DNA from: Pseudodesulfovibrio sp. zrk46
GTDB taxonomy: Bacteria; Desulfobacterota; Desulfovibrionia; Desulfovibrionales; Desulfovibrionaceae
NCBI RefSeq assembly: GCF_012516435.1
Contig: NZ_CP051216.1
Coordinates: 3,347,669 to 3,411,668, forward strand
Direction of reading: 5' to 3'
Length of the DNA stretch: 64,000 nt
This document shows positions 28,493 through 38,716 of the stretch, piece after piece (within the stretch, counting starts at the first letter, position 1; each line of letters begins with the position of its first letter). The notes under the pieces are model-generated. The model worked only from the letters and a program-made list of their open reading frames with translations. It did no database searches and had not been told where the DNA came from. A program made the position numbers and the translations under genes.

Positions 28493-28663
28493 ATGATTCA
28501 CGGCGAAACCGTTCACAGCCCGCTGCCCATGGATCTGCCCTGGTGGATGCCTGACCACTTCGTCTTTTTCGGAGTACTTTATGTGGTTATTGGCGTTATC
28601 GGCCTCGGTCTCTTCATTACTGTCATGCAGTCCATCCGCGACGCCAAAAAGGCTGACCATTAG
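28493..28663 (+). CDS. Small single-span membrane protein, function unknown
   Basis: A 56-residue frame with CAGGAG 9 bases before the ATG. It begins MIHGETVHSPLPMDLPWWMP and has one long hydrophobic span (about residues 21-47, FVFFGVLYVVIGVIGLGLF) then a basic tail ending AKKADH. It starts 15 bases after hup and the pair is closed by a strong terminator, so it is very likely real and co-transcribed. I do not recognise the family. Confidence 0.7.
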   Translation: MIHGETVHSPLPMDLPWWMPDHFVFFGVLYVVIGVIGLGLFITVMQSIRDAKKADH

Positions 28664-28685
28664 ACGCAGATACAGCATAAATTCA

Positions 28686-28727
28686 AGCAGTCTGCCGCAG
28701 AATTGCAGCAGACTGCTTTTTCTTTTT
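28686..28727 (+). terminator. Intrinsic terminator after the HU/small membrane protein pair
   Basis: AGCAGTCTGC and GCAGACTGCT form a perfect 10-bp stem with a 12-base loop, followed by TTTTCTTTTT. Confidence 0.88.
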
Positions 28728-28780
28728 AAGCCTAACTTGGGAATCCAACAGGCAAATTTCAAATAATCACATATTTTTGG

Positions 28781-28809
28781 TTGCAATTTCTGCATAAGGA
28801 ATATATGTA
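28781..28809 (+). promoter_or_regulatory. Putative promoter of rpsU
   Basis: TTGCAA and TATGTA with a 17-base spacer lie about 74 bases before the rpsU start codon, just downstream of the preceding terminator. Confidence 0.4.
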
Positions 28810-28827
28810 ACGTTTCTTATTTCGCCA

Positions 28828-28858
28828 GCCCGCTTATTCAAAATTATTAAAAGCGGGC
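28828..28858 (+). other. Stem-loop in the rpsU leader
   Basis: GCCCGCTT and AAGCGGGC form a perfect 8-bp stem with a 15-base AT-rich loop, 10 bases before the ribosome binding site of rpsU. It may control translation or stability of the macromolecular synthesis operon message. Confidence 0.4.
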
Positions 28859-28882
28859 GGTTCACCGAGGAGGTGATTTACA

Positions 28883-29083
28883 TTGCCCGGCGTTTATCTC
28901 GACGATAGCGACAACTTCGATATATCCCTGCGTCGTTTCAAGAAGCAGGTTGAAAAGGCAGGTATTCTGTCTGAATTGAAGAAGCGTCAACACTATGAAA
29001 AGCCCAGCGTGCAGAAGAAGAAAAAGAAAGCTGCCGCAAAGAAGAGGCTTGCAAAGAAAATGCGCAAAATGCGTGGAATGTAG
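28883..29083 (+). CDS. rpsU: 30S ribosomal protein S21
   Basis: A 66-residue, highly basic protein ([20 protein letters not shown] start, Lys/Arg-rich C-terminus with [15 protein letters not shown]). GAGGAGGTGA lies 7 bases before a TTG start at 28883. It leads the macromolecular synthesis operon, rpsU-yqeY-mutS2-dnaG-rpoD, which couples initiation of translation, replication and transcription. The TTG start may limit output. Confidence 0.95.
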   Translation: MPGVYLDDSDNFDISLRRFKKQVEKAGILSELKKRQHYEKPSVQKKKKKAAAKKRLAKKMRKMRGM

Positions 29084-29084
29084 C

Positions 29085-29531
29085 ATGAGTCTGTCCAAGC
29101 AAATAGACAAGGACTACATCGAGGCCTACAAAGCCAAAGCTACGGTAAAAGTGGCCGTCTTGAGGCATCTCAAGACGGCCATTAAAAACCGTATGGTAGA
29201 TGAAAAGTCCGATTCTCTGTCCGACGATGCGGTCCTTGACCTGATTGCCAAACAGGTAAAACAGCGCAAGGACGCTTTTGATCAATACACTAAGGCCGGT
29301 CGCGATGATCTCGCAAAGACCGAAGCCGATGAACTGACTGCTCTTGAGCAATACATGCCTAAACAGTTGGCCGACGATGAGCTCTCCGAAGCTATTGACA
29401 AGGTCATCTCTAACACTGGTGCTTCCAGCATGGCAGATATGGGCAAAGTCATGGGTGCAGTGCTCGCAGCACATAAAGGCCAGGTCGACGGCAAGAAAGC
29501 CAGCGACATGGTCAAGGCCAAGCTTTCGTAA
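29085..29531 (+). CDS. yqeY: GatB/YqeY-domain protein
   Basis: The 148-residue protein matches the YqeY family, related to the tRNA-binding tail of GatB: AVLRHLKTAIKNRMVDE, TALEQYMPKQLADDELSEAI and MGKVMGAVLAAHKGQVDGKKASDMVKAKL. It starts just after the rpsU stop and is a normal member of this operon between rpsU and dnaG. Its exact role is not established. Confidence 0.93.
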   Translation: MSLSKQIDKDYIEAYKAKATVKVAVLRHLKTAIKNRMVDEKSDSLSDDAVLDLIAKQVKQRKDAFDQYTKAGRDDLAKTEADELTALEQYMPKQLADDELSEAIDKVISNTGASSMADMGKVMGAVLAAHKGQVDGKKASDMVKAKLS

Positions 29532-29568
29532 GGCTGTTGAAAAAGCATCATCTGCTTTTCTGATGAAG

Positions 29569-29611
29569 AAACTCAAACCGGACGTATAAGCGTTTCGGTG
29601 TTGAGTTTTTT
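29569..29611 (+). terminator. Possible intrinsic terminator between yqeY and mutS2
   Basis: AAACTCAA and TTGAGTTT pair (8 bp) over a 24-base loop with a short inner helix possible, followed by more T. It would partially separate rpsU-yqeY from mutS2-dnaG-rpoD, giving more rpsU message. Confidence 0.5.
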
Positions 29612-29685
29612 CCGCGTCTGGCAGGTGGTCCTTTTTGAACAGCCTTAGTCGTTGTCAAATCCAAACATTTCCGCAAGTGGGTCTC

Positions 29686-31992
29686 ATGGAGTCCAGAACA
29701 CATCAGGTATTGGAATTCCCCAAAATTCTAAAAGTACTATCCGGTTTCGCCGTGTCTGAATCCGGCGCTTCTGCGTGCTTGAAAATTAAGCCACTTAATG
29801 CCTTGGATGATATCCATAAGGCCGCAACTCTATTTGCGCAGGCTGCTTCATGGGCAGGGGAGTCTGGTTTCCGCATCAAGTCTTTTCCCGATCTGGATGG
29901 CATGTTCGCCTATCTTGATAACATGAAAGGAGTGCTCGACCAGGATGATCTCTTCGCTCTCAAACAAGTATTAGATACCACTCGTATCTCCCGTGACTCC
30001 CTGCGGAACTTCGAAGATCGCGGGTGGGATTACTTATGGGCTTCTTTATTTGCCTATGAGTGGCCGACCAAAACCGTTTCTGCCATAAACCGTTGTTTGG
30101 ATCCTGAAGGACGCATCAAAGACGAAAGTTCTCCGGACTTGATGGCTGTGCGCCAAGAAATTCGATCCATACATCAACGCTGTACTAAACGCGTCAAGGA
30201 TTTCGTACTACGTGAAAATATGAGTCACGCCTTGCAGGACGAATTCATGACGATTTCGTCCGATCGCTATGTACTGCCACTAAAGGTCAATTTTAAGAAT
30301 AAAACTAAGGGTATTATTCACGATTATTCGCAGACTGGTGAAACTTGTTATTTCGAACCGATGTTCCTGGTGGAGACCAATAATCGTCTCCAAGAACTTA
30401 AGCGCGAAGAGCGCGAGGAAGAGTATAAGGTCCTCAAATATCTTACGGAACTTATTCGTCAGGAACAATGCGGTGTTTTTGAAGCATACCACGGATTGGT
30501 TGGCCTTGATGTGCTTATGGCCAAAGTTGCTTTAGCGACTAGATACGATGGCCGAGCCATTGAGATTGTGGAATCCGGTTCACCAGTCCTGATAAAAACC
30601 CGTCATCCTTTGTTGGCTTTGGCAGAAGAAGATGTCCAGCCAGTCAACATTGAACTACTTGAAGGACAAAAAGCACTGGTTGTAAGTGGTGGTAATGCTG
30701 GTGGTAAGACCGTCTGTCTCAAGACCGTGGGCCTTATCGCATTGATGTCGTTCGCTGGACTTCCGGTACCAGCGGCAGAGGGCAGTTCCTTGCCACTTTG
30801 GACTGATATTTTTGTTGTAATGGGTGATGAGCAATCTCTTGAAGAAAATGTCTCCACTTTTACAGCTCAGATCCAATATCTAAAGCGTGTCTGGGACAAA
30901 GTAGACGGACAAACACTATTCATTCTTGATGAATTTGGAGCAGGTACAGACCCTACACAGGGCGCAGCTCTTGCACAGGCTGTAATTGATTCATTAGTTG
31001 AACGCAATGCAACGACATTCATTGCAACACACTTTCCGGCTTTGAAGGCCTATGCAATGGCTTCCGAATCCGTCCGCGCTGCGAGCGTCCTGTTTGATCC
31101 TGGCACTAAAAAGCCTTTATTTAAAATTGCTTATGATCAGGTGGGCGCATCCATTGCACTAGACGTTGCCCGTGAACACGGTTTGCCAGGTGTCATTCTT
31201 GAGAGGGCTGAAAAGTATTTACTTCTAGACGGCTCGGATACAACCTCTGTTTTGGACCGACTCAATGAGATGGCAGTCAAACGGGAAGCAGAACTGGATG
31301 CTGTCGAAAAGGAACGTACCAAGCTACAGAAAAAACGTGACCGCCTTGAAGAGCATTTTGAAAAAGAGCGCACAAAAATTTTAAACGACATACAGTCGCA
31401 GGCACAGGACGTAGTCAAGCAATGGCAAGCTGACAAACTGGGCCGTAAAGAAGCACGAAAGAAATTAGCACAGGTGCGCGAAAAAGTTATAAATGTCGGT
31501 CCATCAAAGAAAAATCAACCAACCTTTTCTTTTGAGGATATTGTCCCCGGCAAAAAAGTATCGTATCTCGCATGGAATAAGTCTGGAACCGTCTTAGAAA
31601 TAAATGACCGTAAAAAACAGGCCAAGGTTGATATCAACGGCGTAGCTATGTGGGTCAAGGCTGACCACCTTGGTCCGGCAGACAAGTCATCGAAGTTGCA
31701 GGCTACAGGCTCAAAAAAGGGTAAATCCAAGACTGTAGCATCGTCAGACATGGTGGTTGAAGTCGATCTGCGAGGAAATCGAGCAGACATGGCGCTGTCC
31801 CAACTTGAACGAGCTTTGGATGATGCGCTTCGTAAAGGGGCAGGAAAGATGGAGATAGTACATGGACGTGGCACAGGCGCACTACGCCGAGAAGTGCATG
31901 AATTCCTCAAGCACTATCCGGCTGTTGCAAACTTCTCCCTAGCCAACGAAGAACGTGGCGGGGACGGCATGACCGAAGTCACGTTGAAGTAA
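29686..31992 (+). CDS. mutS2: Endonuclease MutS2
   Basis: MutS2 suppresses recombination and, in other bacteria, rescues collided ribosomes. The 768-residue protein has the MutS core/clamp helices, ATPase Walker A GGNAGGKTVCLKT, Walker B LFILDEFGAGTDP, a coiled-coil (about 510-600), and a C-terminal Smr nuclease domain with VDLRGNRADMALSQLE and HGRGTGALRREV. I start at ATG 29686; an in-frame start 51 bases upstream would add residues with no match. It sits within the rpsU-dnaG-rpoD operon, an insertion relative to the E. coli order. Confidence 0.94.
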   Translation: MESRTHQVLEFPKILKVLSGFAVSESGASACLKIKPLNALDDIHKAATLFAQAASWAGESGFRIKSFPDLDGMFAYLDNMKGVLDQDDLFALKQVLDTTRISRDSLRNFEDRGWDYLWASLFAYEWPTKTVSAINRCLDPEGRIKDESSPDLMAVRQEIRSIHQRCTKRVKDFVLRENMSHALQDEFMTISSDRYVLPLKVNFKNKTKGIIHDYSQTGETCYFEPMFLVETNNRLQELKREEREEEYKVLKYLTELIRQEQCGVFEAYHGLVGLDVLMAKVALATRYDGRAIEIVESGSPVLIKTRHPLLALAEEDVQPVNIELLEGQKALVVSGGNAGGKTVCLKTVGLIALMSFAGLPVPAAEGSSLPLWTDIFVVMGDEQSLEENVSTFTAQIQYLKRVWDKVDGQTLFILDEFGAGTDPTQGAALAQAVIDSLVERNATTFIATHFPALKAYAMASESVRAASVLFDPGTKKPLFKIAYDQVGASIALDVAREHGLPGVILERAEKYLLLDGSDTTSVLDRLNEMAVKREAELDAVEKERTKLQKKRDRLEEHFEKERTKILNDIQSQAQDVVKQWQADKLGRKEARKKLAQVREKVINVGPSKKNQPTFSFEDIVPGKKVSYLAWNKSGTVLEINDRKKQAKVDINGVAMWVKADHLGPADKSSKLQATGSKKGKSKTVASSDMVVEVDLRGNRADMALSQLERALDDALRKGAGKMEIVHGRGTGALRREVHEFLKHYPAVANFSLANEERGGDGMTEVTLK

Positions 31993-32016
31993 CAGTTTTA
32001 TCTGTTTGGAGTTAAA

Positions 32017-33783
32017 GTGGATAGAAGTGCTATCGAGGCTGTGAAGGCCCGTATAAGCATCGCGGACATTGTTCGTAGATATGTGGATCTGAAACCGGTT
32101 TCTGGCCGGTTTATGGCCCCATGTCCTTTCCACCAAGAGACAAAGCCCTCGATGTCGGTTAACGATGATGAAGGTTTTTTCTACTGCTTCGGCTGTCAGG
32201 CGTCCGGTGACGTTATTGATTTTTTTTCGCGCATCAACGGATTAGACTTCCGTGAAGCACTGGAGCAACTTGCTGCTGAGGCGGGCATCGAATTGGCCAA
32301 TGTGCCACATGATCCCCATGCGGCAGAGCGCAAAGCAAAGCAGAAAATGCTCATGGACATGCACGACGAAGCACAGAGCTACTTCCAGCGAAACCTGCAC
32401 ACAGTTTCAGGGGATATCGCTAGGAAGTACCTGATGAATCGAGGCATGACAGAGGAAGTGATCGATAAATTCGGACTGGGATACAGTCCGGAAGATTGGC
32501 ATGGATTGGATAACTTTTTGAAGACAAAAGGCCGTACTCCTCAACAGGGAGTGGATGCCGGACTTTTGTCAAATAATGATAAAGGTAATATTTACGACCG
32601 CTTCCGTGCAAGGCTCATATTTCCGATTCAAAATTTATCGGGTCGGGTTATTGCTTTTGGCGGCAGAATTATTACAGATGGAGAACCCAAGTACCTAAAC
32701 AGCTCTGATACACCTATTTATAAGAAGGGAGACCACTTGTATGGGTTGAATCTGGCTCGGTCTACTATGACTCGAACGAAACGGGCCATTTTGACAGAAG
32801 GGTACATGGATGTCATCTCGCTCCATCAGTTCGGCTACACCGACTCTTGTGGTGTTTTGGGCACTGCCCTGACAATTGAACAGGTGAAGCGATTAGCTGG
32901 ATTTTGCTCACGTATCGATCTAATTTTTGATGGTGACGGAGCTGGCCGAAAGGCAGCGCTCAAGAGCAGCAGAATGATCCTCTTGCAAGGTGTGGCCTGT
33001 AAGGTCGTTCTTATGCCCGAGGGCGAGGATGTGGATAGCCTGTTGCAGCAACAGGGTACTATGGGGCTAGATAAATGCATGAGCGAAGCCCCAGATGGTT
33101 TGCAATTTTGTATGGACACCCTGCGTGCAGATTTCGCACCTAGGGATATTATGGCTTGGGCCAATAGTTTTTTATCGGATTTGTCAGATGGTTCCTTGCG
33201 CGCGTATTACCTACCGCGCATCGCAAGTGGACTGGGGTTGTCCGAGGCTGATTTCAGGCGTGACGCAGGCGTATCAGGGCAGCCACGCAATCCTTATCAG
33301 CAGCCTCCGCAGCAACAGGTCCCACAGACGATGCAATCTCCCCAACCGGGACTTATGGATACGGGCAAGGAAGCAAAGGACGATCGATATTTTTTAAAGT
33401 TTCCTATTCAGTACCCGGATTACATTCCGGCTCTGGATGAACGGGGTTTTGGCTCCATCCTCGGCACCGATTGGGCTAGGGCACTATGGCAAAAGCTTGT
33501 AAACGGACAGCACGCCCAAATTATGAGCCTGCTAGAAGACCATGAGAAAGGCTTTTACATCAAGTGTCGCGAGGAAGTTCGGCAATCCATTCTTACTGGG
33601 CATGAATTGCTGGACGAATGGGAACATATTTGTAATAAAATCGCGGTTGGACAGCAAAAACACAGCAGACGACAGCTCAAAGAGGCCCTGCGACTGGCAC
33701 AGGTCAGCGGTGACCGCCAACGAATAAATGAATGTTTCCGGGCCTTGGAAGAATCTCTCAGGAGGGACGATGAGCAACATTAA
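32017..33783 (+). CDS. dnaG: DNA primase
   Basis: DnaG synthesises RNA primers for replication. The 588-residue protein has the N-terminal CHC2 zinc finger ([12 protein letters not shown] and [10 protein letters not shown]), the TOPRIM domain ([16 protein letters not shown] and [14 protein letters not shown]), a Gln/Pro-rich linker near residue 430, and a helicase-binding C-terminal domain. It starts with GTG at 32017 behind GGAG. The rpoD start lies inside its final codons. Confidence 0.97.
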   Translation: MDRSAIEAVKARISIADIVRRYVDLKPVSGRFMAPCPFHQETKPSMSVNDDEGFFYCFGCQASGDVIDFFSRINGLDFREALEQLAAEAGIELANVPHDPHAAERKAKQKMLMDMHDEAQSYFQRNLHTVSGDIARKYLMNRGMTEEVIDKFGLGYSPEDWHGLDNFLKTKGRTPQQGVDAGLLSNNDKGNIYDRFRARLIFPIQNLSGRVIAFGGRIITDGEPKYLNSSDTPIYKKGDHLYGLNLARSTMTRTKRAILTEGYMDVISLHQFGYTDSCGVLGTALTIEQVKRLAGFCSRIDLIFDGDGAGRKAALKSSRMILLQGVACKVVLMPEGEDVDSLLQQQGTMGLDKCMSEAPDGLQFCMDTLRADFAPRDIMAWANSFLSDLSDGSLRAYYLPRIASGLGLSEADFRRDAGVSGQPRNPYQQPPQQQVPQTMQSPQPGLMDTGKEAKDDRYFLKFPIQYPDYIPALDERGFGSILGTDWARALWQKLVNGQHAQIMSLLEDHEKGFYIKCREEVRQSILTGHELLDEWEHICNKIAVGQQKHSRRQLKEALRLAQVSGDRQRINECFRALEESLRRDDEQH

Positions 33784-35521
33784 GGAAATCCAGCAGATCA
33801 AAACTCTTATCGCAGCAGGTAAGAAAAAAGGATTCCTGACGTACAATGAGTTGAGCAAGGCACTGCCTTCTGATTACAACTCTCCAGAACAACTTGAAGA
33901 AATTCATACCATCTTCGAACAAATGGGCATTGCCCTTGTTGATGAAGACGGTGAAGCCGTTAAGTTTGATACTGACGATAGCAAGAATCTAAAGCTCGAA
34001 GAAAAAGATGAAGAGGATTCTGCAGATTACGCTTCCCGATCTACAGACCCGGTTCGCATGTACTTGCGTGAAATGGGTGCTGTGCCGCTACTCGATCGTG
34101 AAGGCGAAGTAGTTATCGCCAAGAAGATCGAAAACGGCGAGATGGACGTCCTGTACTCATTGATCGAAGTTCCAGTGGCAGTGGAAGAACTCATTTCCAT
34201 TGGCGAGGACCTCGAAGATGGTCGTGTCAAACTTAAGGACGTAGTAAAAACCATTGAGGAAGATGATCCCAGCGAAGATGAGATGAACCAACGTCAGCGC
34301 GTCATCCATCTTCTCGGTGAGGTCAAAAAGCTCTACAATAAGAAGCAGAAGATTTACGAAAAGCTTGACTACTGTGCATGCTTAGACAAGCGAGTTTACG
34401 GTGTCCAAAAGGATATTCTGGGCTACAAAGAAGACGTCGTCAGTCGCCTTCGTGACATTAAGCTCGAAAAGACTTTGATCGACCGAATTATCGAGACGGT
34501 TAACGACTACGTGCGGCAAATGCACAACTGTCAGCGCGACCTCTCTGCATACGTCTTATCCGTAGGTCAAACTAAGAGCGAAATTGAAGAGTTATTCAAG
34601 GGCGTGGACGATCGAGAGATCAATCCTGTCATGGCAGCCGACAAACTTGGCATGACTGTGGAAGAGTTCTTTTCTTTCAAAGAAATGCTTGCAGGCAAAT
34701 TGGAGATTATGCATCGCTTGCAGGACAAGTGTTGCCACTCTGTACATGATCTCGAAGAAGTGCTGTGGCGTATCAAACGCGGCAACCAATCTGCCATGGA
34801 CGCCAAGCAAGAGCTTATTCGAGCCAATCTGCGACTTGTTGTCTCCATCGCTAAGAAATACACCAACCGTGGTCTGCAATTCTTGGATTTGATTCAGGAA
34901 GGAAACATCGGCCTGATGAAGGCTGTCGACAAGTTTGAATATCAGCGTGGTTATAAGTTTTCGACCTATGCAACTTGGTGGATTCGTCAGGCAATCACTC
35001 GCGCTATTGCGGACCAAGCTCGTACAATCCGTATTCCAGTGCACATGATCGAGACTATCAACAAGCTAATTCGCACTTCTCGTTACCTTGTACAGGAACT
35101 TGGGCGAGATCCGTCTCCAGAGGAGATCGCCGAACGCATGGATTACCCGCTTGAAAAGGTCAAGAAGGTGCTCAAGATCGCCAAGGAACCAATTTCCCTC
35201 GAGACCCCCATTGGAGATGAGGAAGATTCAAGTCTTGGTGATTTCATCGAAGACAAGAAGGCTGCTGCGCCTGCTGAAGAAGTCGTATCTACCAAACTCG
35301 GGGAGCAGATCGCATCTGTCTTGTCCGACCTGACCCCCCGTGAGGAGCAGGTTCTTCGCAAACGCTTCGGTATTGGCGAAAAGTCCGACCACACCCTTGA
35401 GGAAGTGGGGAAGCTGTTCAACGTCACCCGTGAACGTATCCGTCAAATCGAAGCCAAGGCACTTCGCAAACTACGCCATCCAGTGCGCAGCGCACTGCTT
35501 AGGTCTTACTTCGAGAATTAG
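33770..35521 (+). CDS. rpoD: RNA polymerase sigma factor RpoD (sigma-70)
   Basis: Principal sigma factor, 583 residues: region 1.1 ([18 protein letters not shown]), region 1.2 ([18 protein letters not shown]), a non-conserved region, 2.3-2.4 ([22 protein letters not shown]), and 4.2 ([30 protein letters not shown]). The start at 33770 follows AGGAGG and overlaps dnaG by 14 bases. It ends the macromolecular synthesis operon at a strong terminator. Confidence 0.98.
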   Translation: MSNIKEIQQIKTLIAAGKKKGFLTYNELSKALPSDYNSPEQLEEIHTIFEQMGIALVDEDGEAVKFDTDDSKNLKLEEKDEEDSADYASRSTDPVRMYLREMGAVPLLDREGEVVIAKKIENGEMDVLYSLIEVPVAVEELISIGEDLEDGRVKLKDVVKTIEEDDPSEDEMNQRQRVIHLLGEVKKLYNKKQKIYEKLDYCACLDKRVYGVQKDILGYKEDVVSRLRDIKLEKTLIDRIIETVNDYVRQMHNCQRDLSAYVLSVGQTKSEIEELFKGVDDREINPVMAADKLGMTVEEFFSFKEMLAGKLEIMHRLQDKCCHSVHDLEEVLWRIKRGNQSAMDAKQELIRANLRLVVSIAKKYTNRGLQFLDLIQEGNIGLMKAVDKFEYQRGYKFSTYATWWIRQAITRAIADQARTIRIPVHMIETINKLIRTSRYLVQELGRDPSPEEIAERMDYPLEKVKKVLKIAKEPISLETPIGDEEDSSLGDFIEDKKAAAPAEEVVSTKLGEQIASVLSDLTPREEQVLRKRFGIGEKSDHTLEEVGKLFNVTRERIRQIEAKALRKLRHPVRSALLRSYFEN

Positions 35522-35529
35522 ACAATATC

Positions 35530-35560
35530 GGCCGGGAAGATCACTTCCCGGCCCTTTTTC
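35530..35560 (+). terminator. Intrinsic terminator of the rpsU-rpoD operon
   Basis: GGCCGGGAAG and CTTCCCGGCC form a perfect 10-bp stem with a 4-base loop, followed by CTTTTTC, 9 bases after the rpoD stop. Confidence 0.92.
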
Positions 35561-35584
35561 TTTAAGCTCACAGAACGTTATATC

Positions 35585-36538
35585 ATGGACTCTTTCGCAC
35601 TCGTCTTCGGCGTTCCCATCGTCGCTGTTATTCTCGATTCGATTCTGGGTGATCCCCAGCATTTTCCGCATCCCGTACGGCTCATTGGAAAGACTCTCAA
35701 TATGATCGAAAGCATGGTTTTCAAAACCAACATCAACCTGCACGCAGCCGGTTGGTGTACCATGATAATTCTATCATTAGCAGCTTGGGCAATAGTCCAA
35801 TTGTTCATCTCAATACCCTATATTGGGTTGTTATTTGCCATCTATTTTGCGTACGCCGGCCTTGCTCTGGGTTGTCTGGTTAAAGAGTGTCAGCATGTAG
35901 TGAACCTACTAGACAATGGGAACATTACAACAGCTCGTACATCCATAGGCATGCTGTGTAGTCGTGATACCAAAACCATGGATGAAGACAACATTCGACG
36001 AACTCTAGCCGAAACATTAAGCGAAAATCTCAATGATGGTTTTATAGCCCCATTATTTTATCTGATATTACTTGGACCGGCTTGGCTGTGGGTCTACAAA
36101 ACGGTCAGCACCATGGATTCCATGTGGGGTTACAAAACAGATCGTTACCGAGACCTTGGTTATGCTGCAGCTAAGACTGACGACATATTGGCTTACATCC
36201 CAGCTCGATTGTCGGGAGTTGCATTAATGCTGACAGGGAAATGGATGGGATTGGATATAACTGCTTGCCAAAAGAACTACGCCAATGACGCAACAAAAAT
36301 GGAAAGCCCTAACGCTGGTTGGCCTATGGCTGCTGCAGCATGGATCGTCGGGGGACAAATGGGCGGCAAAACAATCTATTTTGGCAAAGTCAAATCCAAA
36401 CCGATACTTGGTCCAATTGGGAAAGTCTGGACTCAAAAACGACTAAACACATTGCTCACCCTGTGCCAAAAGACAGGGCTCGGCGTGGCTGGAGTATTTA
36501 TTCTATGCCTAGTTGGATCTAGTGTAATTAGACTATAG
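35585..36538 (+). CDS. cbiB: Adenosylcobinamide-phosphate synthase CbiB
   Basis: CbiB attaches aminopropanol to adenosylcobyric acid, an inner-membrane step in cobalamin synthesis. The 317-residue protein has several membrane spans and conserved stretches ILDSILGDPQHFPHPVRLIG, RRTLAETLSENLNDGFIAPLFY, STMDSMWGYKTDRYRDLGYAAAK and ESPNAGWPMAAAA. It stands alone here; other cobalamin genes are not adjacent and no cobalamin riboswitch fits in the 63-bp gap after rpoD. Confidence 0.95.
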   Translation: MDSFALVFGVPIVAVILDSILGDPQHFPHPVRLIGKTLNMIESMVFKTNINLHAAGWCTMIILSLAAWAIVQLFISIPYIGLLFAIYFAYAGLALGCLVKECQHVVNLLDNGNITTARTSIGMLCSRDTKTMDEDNIRRTLAETLSENLNDGFIAPLFYLILLGPAWLWVYKTVSTMDSMWGYKTDRYRDLGYAAAKTDDILAYIPARLSGVALMLTGKWMGLDITACQKNYANDATKMESPNAGWPMAAAAWIVGGQMGGKTIYFGKVKSKPILGPIGKVWTQKRLNTLLTLCQKTGLGVAGVFILCLVGSSVIRL

Positions 36539-36557
36539 TCTCTACTTTTCAAAAATA

Positions 36558-36585
36558 GGGGCTCCATATGGAGCCCCTTAATATT
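36558..36585. terminator. Bidirectional terminator between cbiB and proC
   Basis: GGGGCTCC and GGAGCCCC form a perfect 8-bp stem (4-base loop) between convergent genes, followed on the plus strand by TTAATATTTA and on the minus strand by TATTTTTG. Confidence 0.8.
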
Positions 36586-37385
36586 TACTTTCCGAGTTCG
36601 ATGCTTCGTAAGTATGATTCAAAAACACCATCAATTATGTCACCTCGAACCGACTTGCGATCGAAATGCATTAGCGCACGAATGGTCGTACCTCCTGGTG
36701 AAGTAACCATTTCACGAAGTGCTGTGACGGTATGATCGCTCTGATCAGCAAGCTTTGCAGAACCAAGAAAAAGGCCCTTGACCATTTCAGTTGATTGCTG
36801 ACGCGTAAGCCCCAGAGCAACACCAGATTCAATCATGGCTTCCATAAAATAGAAGACATAAGCTGGTCCAGATCCGATAACACCGGTAAAGGCATCAAAC
36901 TGTTTCTCAGAAAGAACATGCGCTTGACCGATGCCCTCAAAGACTTCAGGAACGAAGCTCTTCATCTCGTCGGTGAGAGCCTGGTCATCCAGGCAAATTG
37001 CAGAAACGGATTCTCCTACCAGAGCAGGGGTGTTAGGCATGACACGAACCACAGGACAACGATTGTCTGTCCATTCCTTGAATGAGTCAGTATTTAAACC
37101 GGCACATATGGATATAAGACATTTGTTGTTGTCCAAATGCGGGGCAATCTCACGGACGACAGCTTCTGCATGCTGCGGCTTGACTGCCAAAATGATATAA
37201 TCACAAACCTTGGTCAGATCCAAAGCCGTTTCCTGCTGAACAACGCCGAATTTCTTGCTAAGTTCAGCGAGTCCGGCAGCACGACGATCAGTACCGTGAA
37301 TTTGAATATCGTCACGTGAGGCAAGGCCATTAATAATGGCTGCCCCCATATTTCCCACACCAATGAATCCGATTTTCTTGGTCAT
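36585..37385 (-). CDS. proC: Pyrroline-5-carboxylate reductase
   Basis: ProC catalyses the last step of proline synthesis. The 266-residue protein starts [20 protein letters not shown] (NAD(P) fold), with AVKPQ, MPNTPALVG and SPGGTTIRALM. Its start codon overlaps the ndk stop, so the two are coupled. Confidence 0.96.
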   Translation of the reverse strand: MTKKIGFIGVGNMGAAIINGLASRDDIQIHGTDRRAAGLAELSKKFGVVQQETALDLTKVCDYIILAVKPQHAEAVVREIAPHLDNNKCLISICAGLNTDSFKEWTDNRCPVVRVMPNTPALVGESVSAICLDDQALTDEMKSFVPEVFEGIGQAHVLSEKQFDAFTGVIGSGPAYVFYFMEAMIESGVALGLTRQQSTEMVKGLFLGSAKLADQSDHTVTALREMVTSPGGTTIRALMHFDRKSVRGDIIDGVFESYLRSIELGK

Positions 37386-37807
37386 TATCCCACCAATTCG
37401 TCATCGTTGAAGAAGTATGCCACTTCAGTCTTGGCGGTATCAGGACCGTCAGAACCGTGGCAAGAGTTATTTTGAAGGTTCACAGCAAACCTTTTACGGA
37501 TGGTGCCCTCGGCTGCATCCGCAGGGTTGGTAGCACCCATGAGTTCTCGATAGGCCTTAATTGCATTTTCACCTTCTAGGCAAGAAACAACAACAGGACC
37601 AGAAATCATGTAATCAACCAATTCACCAAAGAAAGGACGCTCTTTGTGAACAGCGTAGAAACCTTCAGCCTGAGCGCGATCCATGTGAATCATTTTCATA
37701 GCTTTAACCTTAAGACCAGATTCCTCGATCATTTTGAGGATATCACCAATGAGATTACGTTCAACAGCATCAGGCTTGATGATAGAAAATGTACGTTCGA
37801 TAGCCAT
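37385..37807 (-). CDS. ndk: Nucleoside diphosphate kinase
   Basis: Ndk balances NTP pools through a phosphohistidine. The 140-residue protein has [20 protein letters not shown] at the N-terminus, the active-site motif [13 protein letters not shown] and the terminal EVAYFF. GGAGG precedes the ATG at 37807; a frame to 37831 would add 8 residues beyond the usual length. It is upstream of proC. Confidence 0.96.
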   Translation of the reverse strand: MAIERTFSIIKPDAVERNLIGDILKMIEESGLKVKAMKMIHMDRAQAEGFYAVHKERPFFGELVDYMISGPVVVSCLEGENAIKAYRELMGATNPADAAEGTIRKRFAVNLQNNSCHGSDGPDTAKTEVAYFFNDDELVG

Positions 37808-37921
37808 AGTAGCCTCCAATTGAGTTATCACTAATATACGTAATGACGATATTTCGCCAGTTCTGAACTGTTTATCACCTAGTTAAACAGCCAGAGCCAT
37901 AGGCCGCCCGGAAAAACGGCC

Positions 37922-38716
37922 CTAACACAACAACATTCGGTCAGAGATTTCTGCTTCACCACGCAATTCGGAAAATCGCAGCAGAAGATCTTCAACCTTG
38001 AGATTCATTTTCTCCTCTCCGGAGATATCCATTACTATTTCACCACGGTGGAACATGATCAGGCGGTTACCCAACTGAATGGCCTGATTCATATTGTGGG
38101 TCACCATCAAAGCAGTCAGCTTTTCAGATTCGATAATTTCGTCAGTTAAATCCAGAATCATGCCGCCTGTTTTGGGATCCAGTGCAGCAGTATGCTCATC
38201 AAGCAAAAGTAAATTGGGGCGCACCAAAGTTGCCATGAGCATTGTCAAAGCCTGACGCTGCCCACCAGAAAGCAAACCAGTCTGAGTCTTAAGACGATCT
38301 TCCAAGCCAAGCTTAAGTACAGAGAGTTTATCTTTGAAAAACTCACGGTCACGATTTTGAACTCCCAATCCAAGACCGCGCCGCTTACCCCGCTTCATCG
38401 CCATAGCGAGATTCTGTTCGATAGTGGCACCAGCACAAGTACCAAGAAGTGGATCTTGAAACACACGTCCGATCAGAGAGGCACGCTTGAACTCCGGCCA
38501 ACCGGTCACATCCTGCTCCCCCAACACAATCTTCCCTTTATCCAATGGGAAAGTGCCCGCTATAGCATTGAGGAATGTAGATTTACCTGCACCGTTAGAG
38601 CCTATGATGGTAATAAAATCACCGTCGTTAACTTCCAAGCTGACGTTATTCAAGGCTGTAACCTCATTTACGTCTCCTTTGTGGAAGGCTTTAGTAACGT
38701 TAGAGATGTGGATCAT
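37922..38716 (-). CDS. ABC transporter ATPase (TrpZ-like uncharacterised family)
   Basis: A 264-residue ABC ATPase with Walker A IGSNGAGKST (about 38-47), signature LLSGGQRQALT, and Walker B LLLLDEHTAALDPKTG. The DEHTAALDP form and genetic linkage to a COG4120-type permease and PF04392-type binding protein place it with the TrpXYZ-like importers, in which some members carry tryptophan. Its start overlaps the permease stop. Confidence 0.88.
   Translation of the reverse strand: MIHISNVTKAFHKGDVNEVTALNNVSLEVNDGDFITIIGSNGAGKSTFLNAIAGTFPLDKGKIVLGEQDVTGWPEFKRASLIGRVFQDPLLGTCAGATIEQNLAMAMKRGKRRGLGLGVQNRDREFFKDKLSVLKLGLEDRLKTQTGLLSGGQRQALTMLMATLVRPNLLLLDEHTAALDPKTGGMILDLTDEIIESEKLTALMVTHNMNQAIQLGNRLIMFHRGEIVMDISGEEKMNLKVEDLLLRFSELRGEAEISDRMLLC

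Noticed and set aside
35522..35584. Cobalamin riboswitch before cbiB
   Set aside because: The gap is only 63 bases and is mostly filled by the rpoD terminator.
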